Origin: Stictocephala bisonia
Lineage: Eukaryota > Arthropoda > Insecta > Hemiptera > Membracidae
Length of the DNA: 64,000 nt
Assembly (NCBI GenBank): GCA_035578905.1
Contig: JAQJVL010000673.1
Span: 388,591-452,590 of the forward strand
Direction: 5' to 3'
A model generated the notes under the pieces. The model was not told the DNA's origin. It was given only the letters and a program-made list of their open reading frames with translations, and ran no database searches. The translations under genes and the position numbers were made by a program. This document shows positions 12,140-24,550 of the stretch, in pieces (positions within the stretch are counted from its first letter, which is position 1; the number at the start of each line of letters is the position of its first letter).

Positions 12140-12685
12140 GTGCATCATTTGAAAGATTCCTTAATGTTATAGAATGGATGTTTCTTCAACCAATTGCACA
12201 GTTTATCTGAGAACGTTTTACAGGACATTTCTTTGCAAATTGCAGGCAAATTGTTAAACATTATTAAGCCTAAAGATGAGTGATATTTCAAGGTTTTTGT
12301 TAATCTACATCTATTTCTTTCTAGTTTATTACAGTTTCTTGTATTATGGTCATGTGTCATAGTTCTAGTAGGATAGTTATGCAAGTTAGTTTTAACTAAA
12401 ACTAACACTTCAAATATATACAAATTTACTACGGTAAGGATTCCTGTAGCAACAAACAGAGGCCTACAGTGCTCAAGTGACTGAGAATCAGTTATAATTC
12501 TAAGAGCTTTTTTTTGCACAGCCAGAACCCTATCCACACCAACTCCGTTACCCCATATAACCAGGCCATATCTCAAAATGCTCTCAAAAAAAGCAAAATA
12601 GGCCGTTTTAAGGTATGTCGCTGATACATGTCTTTTTACATTTACCAGCAAAAATATCACTCTCGACAACCTTTTGCAGTATTAT
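12140..12685 (-). pseudogene. 5'-truncated LINE: C-terminal end of reverse transcriptase ORF
   Basis: A 174-codon open frame (12669-12145) matches the post-catalytic part of CR1/Jockey-type LINE ORF2. It shows YGLVIWGNG, VQKKALRIIT, the CRPLF segment and a C-terminal HNTRN...F.N.LP...K..F...L..WL pattern ending KHPFYNIKESFK. Endonuclease and the catalytic FADD region are missing, as in a 5'-truncated insertion. No target duplication could be defined. The frame is still open, so it is not very old, but it cannot encode an active enzyme. Confidence 0.8.
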
Positions 12686-14639
12686 ACTAATTAAAAGCTT
12701 AATTTATTTTAATAACAAATTTTATTTTAGTGGCACTGCAGAAAAAAACTAGAAATGTATTTTCCTTGCAAACCCTATTTCTTAAAAATTGACTCTTAAA
12801 AAACAATAGCAAAAATTCTGTTGGAGTAAATTTTAAAAACTAAGAAAACCCTTACTTTCTTGCATTTGATAAAGTCATGGAAGTTTTAGGTTTTAATGTA
12901 ACAAATAAAAAAAGGATGAAACACTTATTACATTTACAAAATATTTACAGTTCTAAGACAATGTAATTGATTAAAAGCAAAGTACAATCATGTAAAACAG
13001 TTGTGATAGCCTTCAATCCCACACAAACATGGTGGTAATGACCCTGTCACCCACCTTACATAAAAAGTGGTATAAACCATGGCATCAATAACTATGAGAG
13101 ACGTAAGGGAATGGTTAAAGTAAATATAAAGAAGTTGAAATATTATTGTATTTCAAGTATAGTAATGTGTGTGCTTTGTGAACAACAATCTCTTCACTTA
13201 CCAACTCCGGTAACTATTTTGGTGTCTCAAATTATATGGTTAAAATTAATCTTGGTAGTATAGTTGTTTTATTAGTTGTAGATTCTTAGGTGGATGATCA
13301 CAGCACAATTTTAGCAATAGTTATTGAGATGTATGCTGCCACTTTAAAGTTACTTTCTGGCTGCCATTTACTGTTAATTGCCTCCATTCGTATAAATCGT
13401 ACATGCATACTTTCTTATGTAAACATTTTTGTACAGCTAATTTTTTAAACAAATCAGTTTAGGATACATGACTGTTATTGTGACTCAACTGATGGTCATG
13501 ATTTAGTGGCCTTGATTCATAAATACTAGCCAACACGTAGCTGTGTCATAAGTCTTCATGCTATAAGGTTTTAAACATTAGTCTATAGCAATCCCAGCAT
13601 CTTCATGTCATATATACATATATATATATATATATATACTTGCCTCAACACTGAAACTGCACACAAATGTCCTGAAAATGTAATAATCTATTTGCTGTTC
13701 CCAGTTGTGTATTATAACTACACTGTCGGACATTGGCAATTCTATCAATGTTGTAATCTGTTTGTTTTTTTGTTTGACCTTAACATGTTCTTAATGCCAC
13801 AAAAAGGTTGTTTTTAACTATATTTACGTATGAGCCAAATTTTAATCTGTTGTGTTTTAAATGTAAACAAGTGTAACGGTTTTGTCAGTTCCTGAATATC
13901 TTATAGAGGATAAAAAAACCAGACCTTCACTAGATAGAAAAAATTATTTTATAACATTATCTCTTTTTTTAAATTGTACCGTGCAGTACTTTTTCTGTTT
14001 TCTAATCATTAAACTGATATTAAAAAGAATTAATTTGTTTAACATGTTAGAATTATTTATAAATTACCTTGGGAGAATAATTCAAAATAGAAAAACAGTA
14101 AATAAAAAATCTGTAATAACTTAAGCAAACAGCTTATTTTCAAGCATCGCTCAACTAAAGGCCCCATATTATTGTTATATATCAAATTAGAAGTGTTAAA
14201 ATAAAAAATAAACAAAATAACCAGAAATTGCACTCAAATCAACCCTAAGCACGAAAGACTTTTAGAAAAAAATAAGTCAACCTAGTATCAAAATAAAACA
14301 CAATTAGGCGACGCCTCTGTACGCTTTGTGTGCCACCGTTACTTGCTACACGATTGCCACTTTCGCCTGGTTGTGTGATTAAATTGAAGTTAGCAGGTTA
14401 ACTAACTGTAGCAGACATCAAAAAGATTAAAGCCTTAAAAAAAAGACAAGTTACTCAAGATAAACAAAACAGCAATTTTATGTATCAATAAAAACGCTTG
14501 TGATAAAAAGTCATTGAATCTGTTGGGGCCAGTAGAGGGAACTCAGGTAATCTGTCACATTTCTGATATTTTGTCCGTCGTCCTTTGCCCTTAAGCTTTA
14601 ATCCAATTAAGATGTTATCTTCTCTTCCTAGAACGAGAA
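12686..14639. other. AT-rich DNA with TA microsatellite
   Basis: No gene or identifiable element. A (TA)n run lies at about 13610-13638, and a weak minisatellite-like word (GGTGGTAATGACCCTGTCAC) near 13030. Short ORFs here (13605, 13882) are not supported. Confidence 0.45.
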
Positions 14640-14840
14640 ATTTCAATACCACTGTATGTGTATAGGCGGTTGGGTGGGTCAATGCCAATACCACTGAACG
14701 TATACAGGTGGGTGGGTGGGTCAATACCACTGAACGTATACGGGTGGGTGGATGGGTCAATACCACTGTATGGGTGGGTGGGTCAATACCACTGTACGTA
14801 ACGGGTGGGCGTGTGGGTCAATACCACTGAACGTATATTT
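14640..14840. repeat. Degenerate minisatellite, GTGGGTGGGTCAATACCACTG type
   Basis: Five or six irregular units of about 30-36 bp with the core GGGTGGGTCAATACCACTGAACGT... on the plus strand. This is the reverse complement of the 5208-5470 motif. Units vary in length and sequence. One isolated unit recurs at 15605-15655. Confidence 0.85.
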
Positions 14841-14967
14841 AAAAATATATGCAGATAGATTTCCCATCCAATGTTAAATGTTGTGTTTCTAAATATCAGC
14901 CGTTTTTGTGGTTCATAGTGGAGCGCTAGTGTAGTCCCATGTAAATGTAATGGCAGGCGTTCGTACA

Positions 14968-15015
14968 TGCTATTACATTATACTAGAAAATGTAATAGCA
15001 TTTTCTAGTATAATG
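14968..15015. repeat. Two overlapping, mutually exclusive hairpins
   Basis: CATTATACTAGAAAATG (14976-14992) pairs with 14999-15015 (17 bp, 6-nt loop). TGCTATTACATT (14968-14979) pairs with 14989-15000 (12 bp). The two stems share bases and cannot form together. Confidence 0.8.
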
Positions 15016-15159
15016 TTTGTTATGCTAGAAAATGCTTGGAAAATGCTTATTTTCTCCTATTTTAAATATTTTTGAATGTGGTCTAATAATCAGTAAATCA
15101 ACACAATTTGTGTAAATAGCAGGGTGGGTAGGTAACACCACTGTTTGTGTATTCTTACA

Positions 15160-15603
15160 TTCTTACATATGAGACGCCGACACAACGTTGTGCGTATTTT
15201 AAGGCGAATATGAATGGTTTTATGAGTGTAGGATGAGTGTAGTCGGGTTACTAACTGAGTTCAACTGTTCCTCAGAAAGGGCAATTTATTAATAGCCCAA
15301 CAGCCAGGGCAACTAAGGGACCTACAGCTTTACGTGGAATCCGAACCACGTAGTGCTGGTCTGATTTTCAGCTAATTGACAAGCCTGATGCTCAGTTATC
15401 TCCCCCACACAACATCCGCACAATGATTACCACCCAACATGGACACCCCAGACTTCTCTAGTAGTGTCCACGCCGATAGCAACCACCAAGCGGACGCCAT
15501 GTCGGTATTAAGAGGACCGAGCATCCAACCTATCGCCTACAATCTCCCAAACACTTTGTCCCCATGTAGCTGGGTTACAGCACTGCGCCACCAGTGCCGA
15601 CAT
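15160..15603 (-). mobile_element. SINE, copy A
   Basis: Minus-strand element starting TCGGCACTGGTGGCGCAGTG (tRNA-like box A) near 15603. It contains a box B-like GTGGTTCGGATTCCAC and ends near 15163 after AGCGTCTCATATGTAAG-like sequence. It is almost identical to the inverted copy at 26871-27300. The plus-strand ORF at 15439 is inside this element and is spurious. It lies 0.3 kb upstream of the first Atg13 exon found. Confidence 0.8.
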
Positions 15604-15909
15604 GGAAGGGAATGTTGGTCAATACTATTGTACGTGTATGGGTGGGTGGGCGGATCAACTAAAATGTATTACAAATCAGTTTTAAACATCACAGCAAATT
15701 ATTGTACGTCTGAACAATATAATGACATCGTTGAAGGATCATAAATAGTTTCGCTTAGTTGTGGAGTAGCTAAATAAAGTACTTAAGACCCGGTTTGAAT
15801 CATGCATTGCAAACTTGCACAGGAATATTTAACTGTTGTAGACCAGATGTAGCCTAAATTGGTAATTCATTTGGAGTTTTAGAAAATAACGATACCGTTC
15901 TGTTTTCAG

Positions 15910-16026
15910 TTCAACCTGGCAATCAGAGATCTTCCTGAAGTGTTGAATGAAGCCAAGAGAGCTATGTGCGTTGCAGGTTCCAAGCTTCCTCTCTGTGTTG
16001 AAATATCACTCAGGACAAATGACCAG
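15910..16026 (+). CDS. Atg13: Atg13 exon, start of HORMA core
   Basis: Translates as 39 codons beginning FNLAIRDLPEVLNEAKRAM and ending CVEISLRTNDQ, bordered by TTTTCAG acceptor and GTAA donor. This is the conserved early HORMA segment of Atg13 (FNL.I.D.PEV..E.K.AL ... LP.CVEISL.T). Atg13 is the regulatory subunit of the Atg1/ULK1 kinase complex that starts autophagosome formation; its HORMA domain contacts Atg101. Phase is 0 at both ends. The residues expected before FNLAI (a helix with RLGEK-type motif) were searched for between 1 and 15900 without success, so the gene is incomplete at its 5' end here. Confidence 0.93.
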
Positions 16027-17709
16027 GTAAATTACAATCCTTAGTTTTTGGTTCTAAATTTATTTTTCATACTGTACATATTTATTCTCTTTTAGACCAT
16101 ATTAATCTGGACATCTCGTACTTTCTACCATTAATACTTTTTACCTACATGCAAAAAATGGCTTTTAAGTTTTGAACTTTATGTAACATTTTATGCCAGT
16201 ACTATGTTATAGTGGTTATAATTGTTTTGTCTTCGTACAGACTTTTATTTTAAATAACCATGTGATGAACAGCTTCAAAATGACATATAGTGTTAAAATT
16301 TACATTTCCATTCAGTGCTAATCATGAATTTCATTTTGTGAATTTCACTGCATGTTGTATATAAGCAAGGATCAAACAAGTTTTAGAAACAAAGCAACTT
16401 GAGTATTGTTTAGATATTTGAATCTTTGCTAAAATATGTATATAACATTATTTATAATGTCTGCTGATAAAATGAAGATTGTTGAAGTGGAAGAAGCAAA
16501 AATAAGTTATGTTGTTGTATAATAAAGGAGTCAGCTTCTTGTACACTTCGCAAGTTTACAAATAAATGTTTTAGTACTGTAGGCCTATGTTGATTTAAAA
16601 AGAACCTTCTAGTAAAGATTTAAGATATTTATATGAAAGTTTTTTTTAATTTATGATATTAAGATCAAGTTCTACTTTTTATTACATTATATCCTGCGTT
16701 TCAGATATAAAACAATCAATGTCACAACACATAAAAACTAAAAAAGTCTTCTATTTATTTTTCTAGATTAATATTGCACTAACTATGCATGGTAACGATA
16801 TTATTTATGAAAGTCTTAAAGTGCAGTAATAACTTACTGAATTAATAATTAATTATTTTAAACCATATTTTCAAAGTACCGTTAGAGTATGCAGTGTCCT
16901 TTTAAAAATTGTTGTCTTTAAGAATACAGGAGAGGTATACAAGAAAAAAAGAAGTAATTGTCTTTATCATGAAAATGGTATGAAATAAGATTTTTTAATC
17001 CAATTCCTTTTTTAATATTAAATATAAATACACTTACAGAGATTTTTATTTCCTTTTGTCTAAACATCAGTCATGACAATAATGAGGAATATGTTGGTGT
17101 GTAAGATGTGTTACTAACTTTGGCCACTAGAATCTTAATCCAATTATATATGTTTAAAATAATTAAGCTGAAGTATTATGTCGCTTAGGCTTACAAATAT
17201 CCTCTATATTTTCATTTATGTATAGCATAGCTCTGCACAGTATCAATATACATGCATATACATATGTTGTAATCTGAATTGGGAACATATTTCCAGTTGG
17301 TTATTGCTAAAAAAAAAATATAAACTAATAAATGAAACATTGCCACACATAGGTATATATAAAAATAGATTTTTTTGTAAATTTCAACACAAGTTGTGTA
17401 GTTAATATTTGTGATAATATATGCATTGTTCCATTTCTTTCTGCTTAGCAACGCAGATCCTATCACTTTCCAACCTATTCAAAGAAACTGTGAGCCACTT
17501 TACAACACCCATGAAGTTTAAAGACTGAATAAAATTGAACTATTAAAGTAGTAGCATAGTATTGGGCCCTGTTACCATTTGATATTAACAGGCTTATAGT
17601 CAAATTAACCATTTAAGTTTTAAAATTAACAATTTTGAAAATACGGATCAAAATTTATATTTAGATGATTTTCAAATTGTTTGCTGATTTATAATGCAAA
17701 TTATGGCAG
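16027..17709. other. Atg13 intron
   Basis: AT-rich intron without a recognised element. Minus ORF 17212-17466 has no support. Confidence 0.6.
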
Positions 17710-17929
17710 GAAACGATGACATTGGAGACGTGGTGTATTGGAATCCATAAGGATGTGGTAGACCTTACGATGCGGGTTACATACCCTCTTTACACCCGCA
17801 TGGGTATACTCCTCAAGTCTTTGGTTACACTGACACGTGTAACGCCCGCATACAAGCTGTCTCGCAAGAAGTCTGACTACGTCATGTGTTATAGGATCTA
17901 TGTGGGAGAGCCACAACTATACAGTTTAG
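17710..17929 (+). CDS. Atg13: Atg13 exon, HORMA core
   Basis: Seventy-three codons plus one base: ETMTLETWCIGI, then VTYPLYTRMGILLKSLVTLT, RVTPAYKLSRKKSDYV and YRIYVGEPQLYSL. The RVTPAYKLSR and YRIY.GE..L..LG strings are hallmarks of metazoan Atg13. Acceptor GGCAG and donor G|GTACAC give phase 0 in and phase 1 out. The intron before it is 1683 bp. Overlapping minus-strand ORF 17701-17916 is a shadow. Confidence 0.95.
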
Positions 17930-18610
17930 GTACACCTCTTTTATTTCTTTAGTAGGCCTACATTTTGTAATCGAAGATTCTTGGTTTCATTTCTTTTATA
18001 TATATATTTTTTTTTTCGTAATAGGAAAAATATTCTAATGAAGGTCATGATTAAACACCATTTTATATTTTTTTGTTCAGAGTGACACTTCTGTACTGAT
18101 TAAAGACACAGTGTTAACAAATGTAATGTGACTTGTAGAGAGAACTGAATAAAGTCTTGTGACAGATGCGAATGAGCAAAATTCCAAATTACGTCAATTA
18201 GATAACTTTAGTTAGAGAGCAGCTTACTATATGTTTTTCAAATGATAACAGAGATAATAAGAAAAGAGTGAACTCTAAGCATGAATTATTAAAAATTTTG
18301 CTGTCAGTTTTATAATAGAATTCCAACTAATTCATTTTGAATTGAAATCCGTTTTCTTTACCAATATTAAATTTCAGTTATTTCTTTCTACTCAATTTAA
18401 TTGTTAATGCATTAAAGTGTAGATTTTTTTACTTTAAGTATGCAAAACATAAAATACTAATTATTTTTATAAATATGTATAAGTAACCAAATGCCTAGTA
18501 ATTAGTTATGTGATTGACTATGATAAAAAATTAATGCAAATTTATGTTTAGAATTTAGTAATTGGTGTAGTGAAAAAAACTAAACATGTTCAGTTTTAAA
18601 CTCAGGATAT

Positions 18611-18790
18611 TTAATAAAAAAAGGAAGAGTCAGTGGCTAAGCAGTCTAAGTGCTTTGACTCTTATGAGTAATATTCACCTTGCACTGTACTGGTTCTCCC
18701 CCTTACTCTGATAAGTTCCTTGCATATATAAAATAGTGTATAGGGAAAGGGCAGAATAATATTAAAAAGGAGATTGGCCTCTCCTTAAAA
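18611..18790 (+). mobile_element. Possible tRNA-derived SINE in Atg13 intron
   Basis: GAGTCAGTGGCTAAGCAGTC contains a tRNA-Leu/Ser-like D arm (box A TGGCTAAGCAG), with a weaker box B-like GGTTCTCCCCC some 60 nt later and an A-rich tail near 18770-18800. Single copy in the window, so family membership is inferred. Confidence 0.4.
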
Positions 18791-20625
18791 TATTTTTAAA
18801 AACTAATCAGTCTGTATTAAGTCATTTATTATTTCTTTTCCTTTTTATGTTATGTTTGACTCTTATTAATTTTAATTTATTTCACAACTACCCAAAAGAA
18901 AATAATTTTTTATATATTCACCTGAATATATAAAAAGAACCTGGTATGTGCAGAAGAAATAAACAAAAACTATAATATTCAAACTATTGGACAGGTTAAT
19001 CTTATTATTTTTAATCAATGTAGAAAAATAACCATCTGTCCCAAGAACCTGAATTCTTTTTATTTTATAAATTCTTACAAGTTTATTAGTGACACATCAA
19101 ACTCATTTGACGGAATTTATTTAATAATAATTCTGGGCTCTGTGAACTTTTCACTATTATAGCCTAATACAGCTATAATATCATTCATATATTTTATAAT
19201 ATGTTCCTGTTTATGAATGACGCAATCCCATATCAATAGACATTGAAGTCATAGTTTCAAGGAATGTTAAGTAACTGTTGTTGATAGATTAAAGAGATGT
19301 TTGTGAGTAACAGCCTTCAGTTTGAAGTACTACTAACTGTGAATTAATGAGTTTCAACTGGTTTTACTTAGTTTTATTAGGTAATAATTGTGAAAAAATG
19401 CCGTTATGTTGATTCTTTAGGCTTTAAAACAGTTATCAAACTCATTTAGAATTCAAATGCCTTTTGTATTCAGCAATACTGAAGTTTTTATATTGTAGTA
19501 GCTGTTGGCAACTTGCAATGGCACATTCTTTGGTGTTTTTTGTTTTTATCTCCCTAGTGAAAGGTCAGTCTGATAATAGAAACTGAGTGTCCGCATTGTT
19601 TCCTATGAGTGATGGACAATGCTAACCAAAAGCAACTCAGTCAACTTAGCAAATTGCAATCAAGTCGTCTATAATTATTTTTGTTAAATCTAACTTGAAC
19701 GTTGAATTATGATTTAAATGTTAACCTCACAACTTGTTCACCTCTTAATGCTTTTATTGAAACAAATTTCAATTGATCAGCAGTTTTTTCTGTAGTTTAG
19801 TTTATGTTGGTTTTGATTTTATGTTTAGTATATTTTGTGTCAATTAAAGATCTGCCGCTGGGCAAACCAAATACAATCTAAAAACATTAAACTCGCCATT
19901 TATTTTTATGTCCTATCAAAACCACAATTATTTCAAAATTCTCTCTTGTCTGTGATATCAGTGTTATATAAAGTAACAAGTAAATTTCATTTGTCTTTAT
20001 TTGTTAAATTTAAAAGTAAGTATAAAAAGTCTAACTTAATGTAAAATAAATACTACATCAGGAATAATTGTTATTGTAAGTCCCATACTCCGGTTATACA
20101 AGTGCCCAGCACTGTCGTCAGTGTACCACATCTACATACAGTACACTTTTGGATAGTAAAGTTCATTCTGTTTCCTCATCTGATAACTGTTAAGAACATT
20201 TAAGATACCTTGATAATCAGTTGGAACACAGTTATCGGTTATTTGTTCTACTCTTGCTAAGTACTTTGGTAATGTGACTGAAAGGAAACACAACTGTCAG
20301 TAGTTGTCGGATTACTTGTAGGCCAGAATGGTCCTACTCCTGTAGGCCAGAAAACTCCATCTGCTGTTTTTTGTTTCTTTATAGACATTGTAGTATAACG
20401 GTTTGTTTAATTAGCTCAAAAGAGTTCTGGGTAGTTTTAACTCTAGTGTATCAAACTTACTAGATCATAGACCTTTATGTAACTTCTCGTGTAATTTTTA
20501 ATTGTATGTATTTCTTGTAAAATTGTTAATTTTTTATAGTAGTTGTATTATTTTACAGTCGTTACTCAAATGTTCTAGCTCAATCAATATATATAGTGTA
20601 CCCTGATATAGATGACTATGTCTAG

Positions 20626-20809
20626 GCAAGGGATACACTCAGATGAATGTAGGCCAAGTAGTGACCTCACTGGGCACACTGCACATGTCCGTGGCCTACC
20701 GGACCAAGCTGACCATCTCACCTCAGCACACCAAGAGTTCCTGTATGATGGTCAAGAGCGATCATTTCCGGCCAGACTCATCTCCGGCGGATAACAATGT
20801 CAAGAATTG
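20626..20809 (+). CDS. Atg13: Atg13 exon, end of HORMA and start of linker
   Basis: After acceptor TCTAG the frame set by the previous exon reads GKGYTQMNVGQVVTSLGTLH, then MSVAYRTKLTISPQ, matching the LG.G......G.V.T..GT...S.AYR..L segment that closes the Atg13 HORMA fold. It then runs into a polar linker (HFRPDSSPADNNVKN). The donor TTG|GTAAG leaves two bases, completed as a cysteine codon by the 24551 exon. A 60-codon ORF in another frame (20612-20794) is a shadow. The intron before is 2696 bp. Confidence 0.93.
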
Positions 20810-22237
20810 GTAAGAACAGTTTTATCTTAGCAGTTGCATTCTTATGTAATAGTAAATAATTGTGCTTATCTGGTTACTAATCAAAATATGCAGAAGAAAC
20901 TTTTTCAAAATTAATGATAAGTAAGCCGTTTACTTTCCGTGTTTAGATTTCAATACTAGGGTGACATGTTAAGTATTGTTTCCTAGGGCTTAACTGTAGT
21001 ATTAGAGTTGGTCCTTAAAACTTTAGAGAAACTGGTTTCTTGAGGATCAATCTTTCCTGCTTTAGATATAGAAGTCCTGACAGTTGTTTTCAATTCAACG
21101 TTAATTCATAAACTGTGTAGTAATAATAGCAGAAAATATCTGCCCATGGGCCACTTCCTTATCATGATATGGCCAAAAGATTAAGAAAATATCCGTCCAT
21201 AGTCTAGCCACTTCCTTATCAACACTTGAAAAACAACTGATAACATTATACAAATAAGTAATCTTATGATAGTGAACTTTCAAACAACAGAATTAATGCC
21301 ATTCGGTTTTTGTTCCAGAGTCCAGGCCTCCTTTTATATTGTTTTAATAAGTTTTATTACTAAACCAGCCCCAAAATGGCAGGTTATTTTTTAACTTTCT
21401 TTAGGCTTTTATTTTTTTTAATTTCGTCTTGGTAAATTTACATAAATTCTTAGTGTTTTATACTAATTTGAGCTTTACCTTTAATATAACAAAATTTTAT
21501 AATACTTTTTTAAACACTTTAAATAAATACTTTCTTTGTAGAATATGTAAAGAATCATAAGAATGAATAAAATATTACCTATTCTCTAGTTTTTTTGGAA
21601 ATATGTCATTTTATTGATTTTTATGATATATTATGTTTCGTATTGAGGAAATTCCTAAAATACTACGTACTGTTTTTAATGACTGAATCCACATTACTTG
21701 TTGAATCACTGGCTTAGAGGTATTAGAAATTTTTCTTGAAACTTGCTCAAAAAGTACTTGGAACTGGGAACGATTTCAGTAAAAAAACTGGAACTGAGCT
21801 GGAAAAAAAATGGAACCGACCCATCACTAGATGAGAGTACCTAAATCTGTGCATACCAAATAATACATATTTTTTGTCATTTACAACTTACTTGGCTCTG
21901 AAAGACATACTGAGTTTTGCACCGATAGCTCAGGTGTGAAAGAAATTTGGATTACAGTGTCTTATCGTACTTTCATTCAACATATTATGTTGGGTCAGTA
22001 CGCAAAGGCTGTTCTGTCAAAAAACATGAAAAAGAGATGACTCCTAAGGAAAGCTAAAAAAGTCACAAATGCTTTCAGTCTTGCAAAAAAAAAAACTTGT
22101 TTAGATTTTATATTCTTTTCACGGTAGAATTGCACATATTTGTTGTTTGAACTGACCTGTAAGCTCTCGTGGTGTAGAATTTGTTACATACAGAAAGTTA
22201 AAAAATGCTTAATTTATCAATTTTCTACGTTAAGATA

Positions 22238-22401
22238 TTAGTATATTAGAGAGATAGGACATCAGCAAACTTACCTTAAAAGACAAGTTCACTAACAACA
22301 GAGTAGTAGTCACAAACACAAAATAGACACAATCTCACAAATTTTCAACGCCACTAGCATTTTCTTCAGGTGAGTAGAGGGAGGGAGGGAGGGAGGGAGG
22401 G

Positions 22402-22495
<94 letters not shown>

Positions 22496-22651
22496 CTCTA
22501 TCTCTCTCCCTCAACTCACCTGAAGAAAATGCCTGTGGTGTTGAAAATTTGTGAGACTTTGTGTATTTTGTGTTTGTGACTACTACTCTGATGTTAGTGA
22601 ACTTGTCTTTTAAGGTAAGTTTGCTGATGTCCTATCTCTCTAGTATACTAA
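22238..22651. mobile_element. Foldback element, 138-bp arms, GA-expanded loop
   Basis: The left arm 22238-22375 and right arm 22514-22651 are inverted copies with few mismatches (outer end TTAGTATA(T/C)(T/A)AGAGAGATAG, inner end TTTTCTTCAGGTGAG). The loop is a (GGGA)n then (GA)n tract of about 115 nt. It sits in the 20810-24550 intron of Atg13. A partial single arm recurs at 25407-25520, so this is a mobile foldback or MITE family. The 22370 plus-strand ORF (RERERE) is only the GA repeat. Confidence 0.88.
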
Positions 22652-23097
22652 TTCCTGGCCTGGTGCCCTTTAACCTACATGAAGGTAAGTAGTTTTAGGC
22701 CCGCATAAGGAGCAAAAAATTATATTTTTCTATGCTTAATAACAAAACATGACAAGTAATATATACACACTCAGTTACAGATATATTAAATCATAAAATT
22801 CATAGTATATGATGGTGACATTTTACTCCTGTGGGAAAATTTTGCAATAATTGAGGAATTTTACGAAGTAACATAAGAAGGATTGATGTGGTTGAAGAAA
22901 GTAAGATATGTTAGGCTAATGTATTTTTCAAATTTATATTGTTCACATTTGGTGTTGTAGATAATTTTCTCAAATAGAACTGATTTAAATATCTGCTATG
23001 TAAATTGTTCCATTCATGAAGTTAATTGTCCTTGGACCAAAACAATGCTTGGTTTACACTGACCTGCTTTATTCAGTCCAGTTAAATAATGGTGTAG

Positions 23098-23463
23098 TTA
23101 AATAAAGGGGTGAATATTACTTTTGATTTGTTATGATAGTAACACTTGTTAATGTGTCTTAATAATATTAGTGTCATAAATAAAGGGGTGAATATTACTT
23201 TTGATTTGTTATGATAGTAACACTTGTTAATGTGTCTTAATAATATTAGTGTCATAAATAAAGGGGTGAATATTACTTTTGATTTGTTATGATAGTAACA
23301 CTTGTTAATGTGTCTTAATAATATTAGTGTCATAAATAAAGGGGTGAATATTACTTTTGATTTGTTATGATAGTAACACTTGTTAATGTGTCTTAATAAT
23401 ATTAGTGTCATAAATAAAGGGGTGAATATTACTTTTGATTTGTTATGATAGTAACACTTGTAA
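23098..23463. repeat. Perfect 78-bp tandem repeat, about 4.7 copies
   Basis: Unit beginning AAATAAAGGGGTGAATATTA with the GGGG starting at 23107, 23185, 23263, 23341 and 23419, an exact period of 78 bp. Copies look identical, so expansion or homogenisation is recent. The 109-codon minus ORF is a by-product of a repeat length divisible by three. Confidence 0.97.
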
Positions 23464-24550
23464 ATGTTTAGCGGTCTGTGTATTTTATTTCTCCGTCTCT
23501 TAACATTTCGGCTGAGTTATACAATTTACACTGCTATTTAAATACTAACTCTAATGGTCAGGTAGTACTAAGCTAAAATTGCGCTTACTAACAGAATATC
23601 TCCATTTATTTATCCCTTCAGCATCTTTAGTAACTTTATTTATCTTAAAATCTAAAATATTGAGTCATAGCTGAAAACTCATAACACTATCATTAAGCTG
23701 GTAATGTATTACTCATATGAAGTTTACATAGTTTACAAAAAAGACTAATAGATACTAGTTTTGAGAATAATCTTTTTATCCAAGCATTATAAATGCTTGT
23801 TATAAAGAGAAACAGTCTGTTCGAAGTAACAAGCTATTCAGGTTTGTCAATGTTGCAATACTGGATAGTACAAAGTTTAATCAAGTACTCAAACTGAACA
23901 AGTATTGGAACAGTCATAGCAATAGGAAATCTTTATGTTTAGAGAATTATCAAATGAGTCATAACATGATTTTAATTGACTAGAATAGCAAATCAGTAAC
24001 ATCAATTCCTAATATCAAAAATGTATAGGTGAAACCACTGCGGGGATTACTAGTTGTTGGTATTTTAATTATATTCAAATGTTTATTTCTCATTCCCAGT
24101 AATTCTATTTTTAGATTTTATAATTCATAAAATAGAAGTTAACAAAAGCAGGGATAACATAGCAAAGTTTTAAAGATTACCAAGAACAAGCTGTTACACT
24201 AACAGCAACATCGTTACAACCTCTGCCTCCCCTCAAGTGCTGTTTCACTAGCATCATCTAACAATAACAACAGCATCCTTGCATCTCAACTTGCAAGTCA
24301 TCAACTTGCAATCTCCTTACTACCTGTGGTTAGATCAATCATTTTTAGCTGCAGATCAGGGCCAACAACCCCACACATAATTTTTTCTTTAAAATATTTC
24401 TTCAAACAATCGATTCTTCTTAGTTATAACATATTATTCTCAATGGTACCAATTCAGAATATTGTTTGTCAAACATAACATTTTAATTAAAAGCCTCTAA
24501 TATTGTTGAATTTCACTTTTTCTATTTTAATTATTTTCTTCCTGTCTTAG

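Noticed and set aside
15439..15744. 101-aa ORF, also seen at 26822-27010
   Set aside because: Lies inside SINE copies A and B; tRNA-like boxes explain the sequence.
22370..22579. RE-dipeptide repeat ORF
   Set aside because: Translation of the (GA)n microsatellite in the foldback loop.
23082..23411. 109-aa ORF with four identical 26-residue repeats
   Set aside because: Exact by-product of the 78-bp tandem repeat inside an Atg13 intron on the opposite strand.
24202..24475. Additional Atg13 exon between 20809 and 24551
   Set aside because: The frame is open and Gln/Ser/Asn-rich, but splice borders are weak and the known exons already join in phase without it; mentioned only as a candidate.
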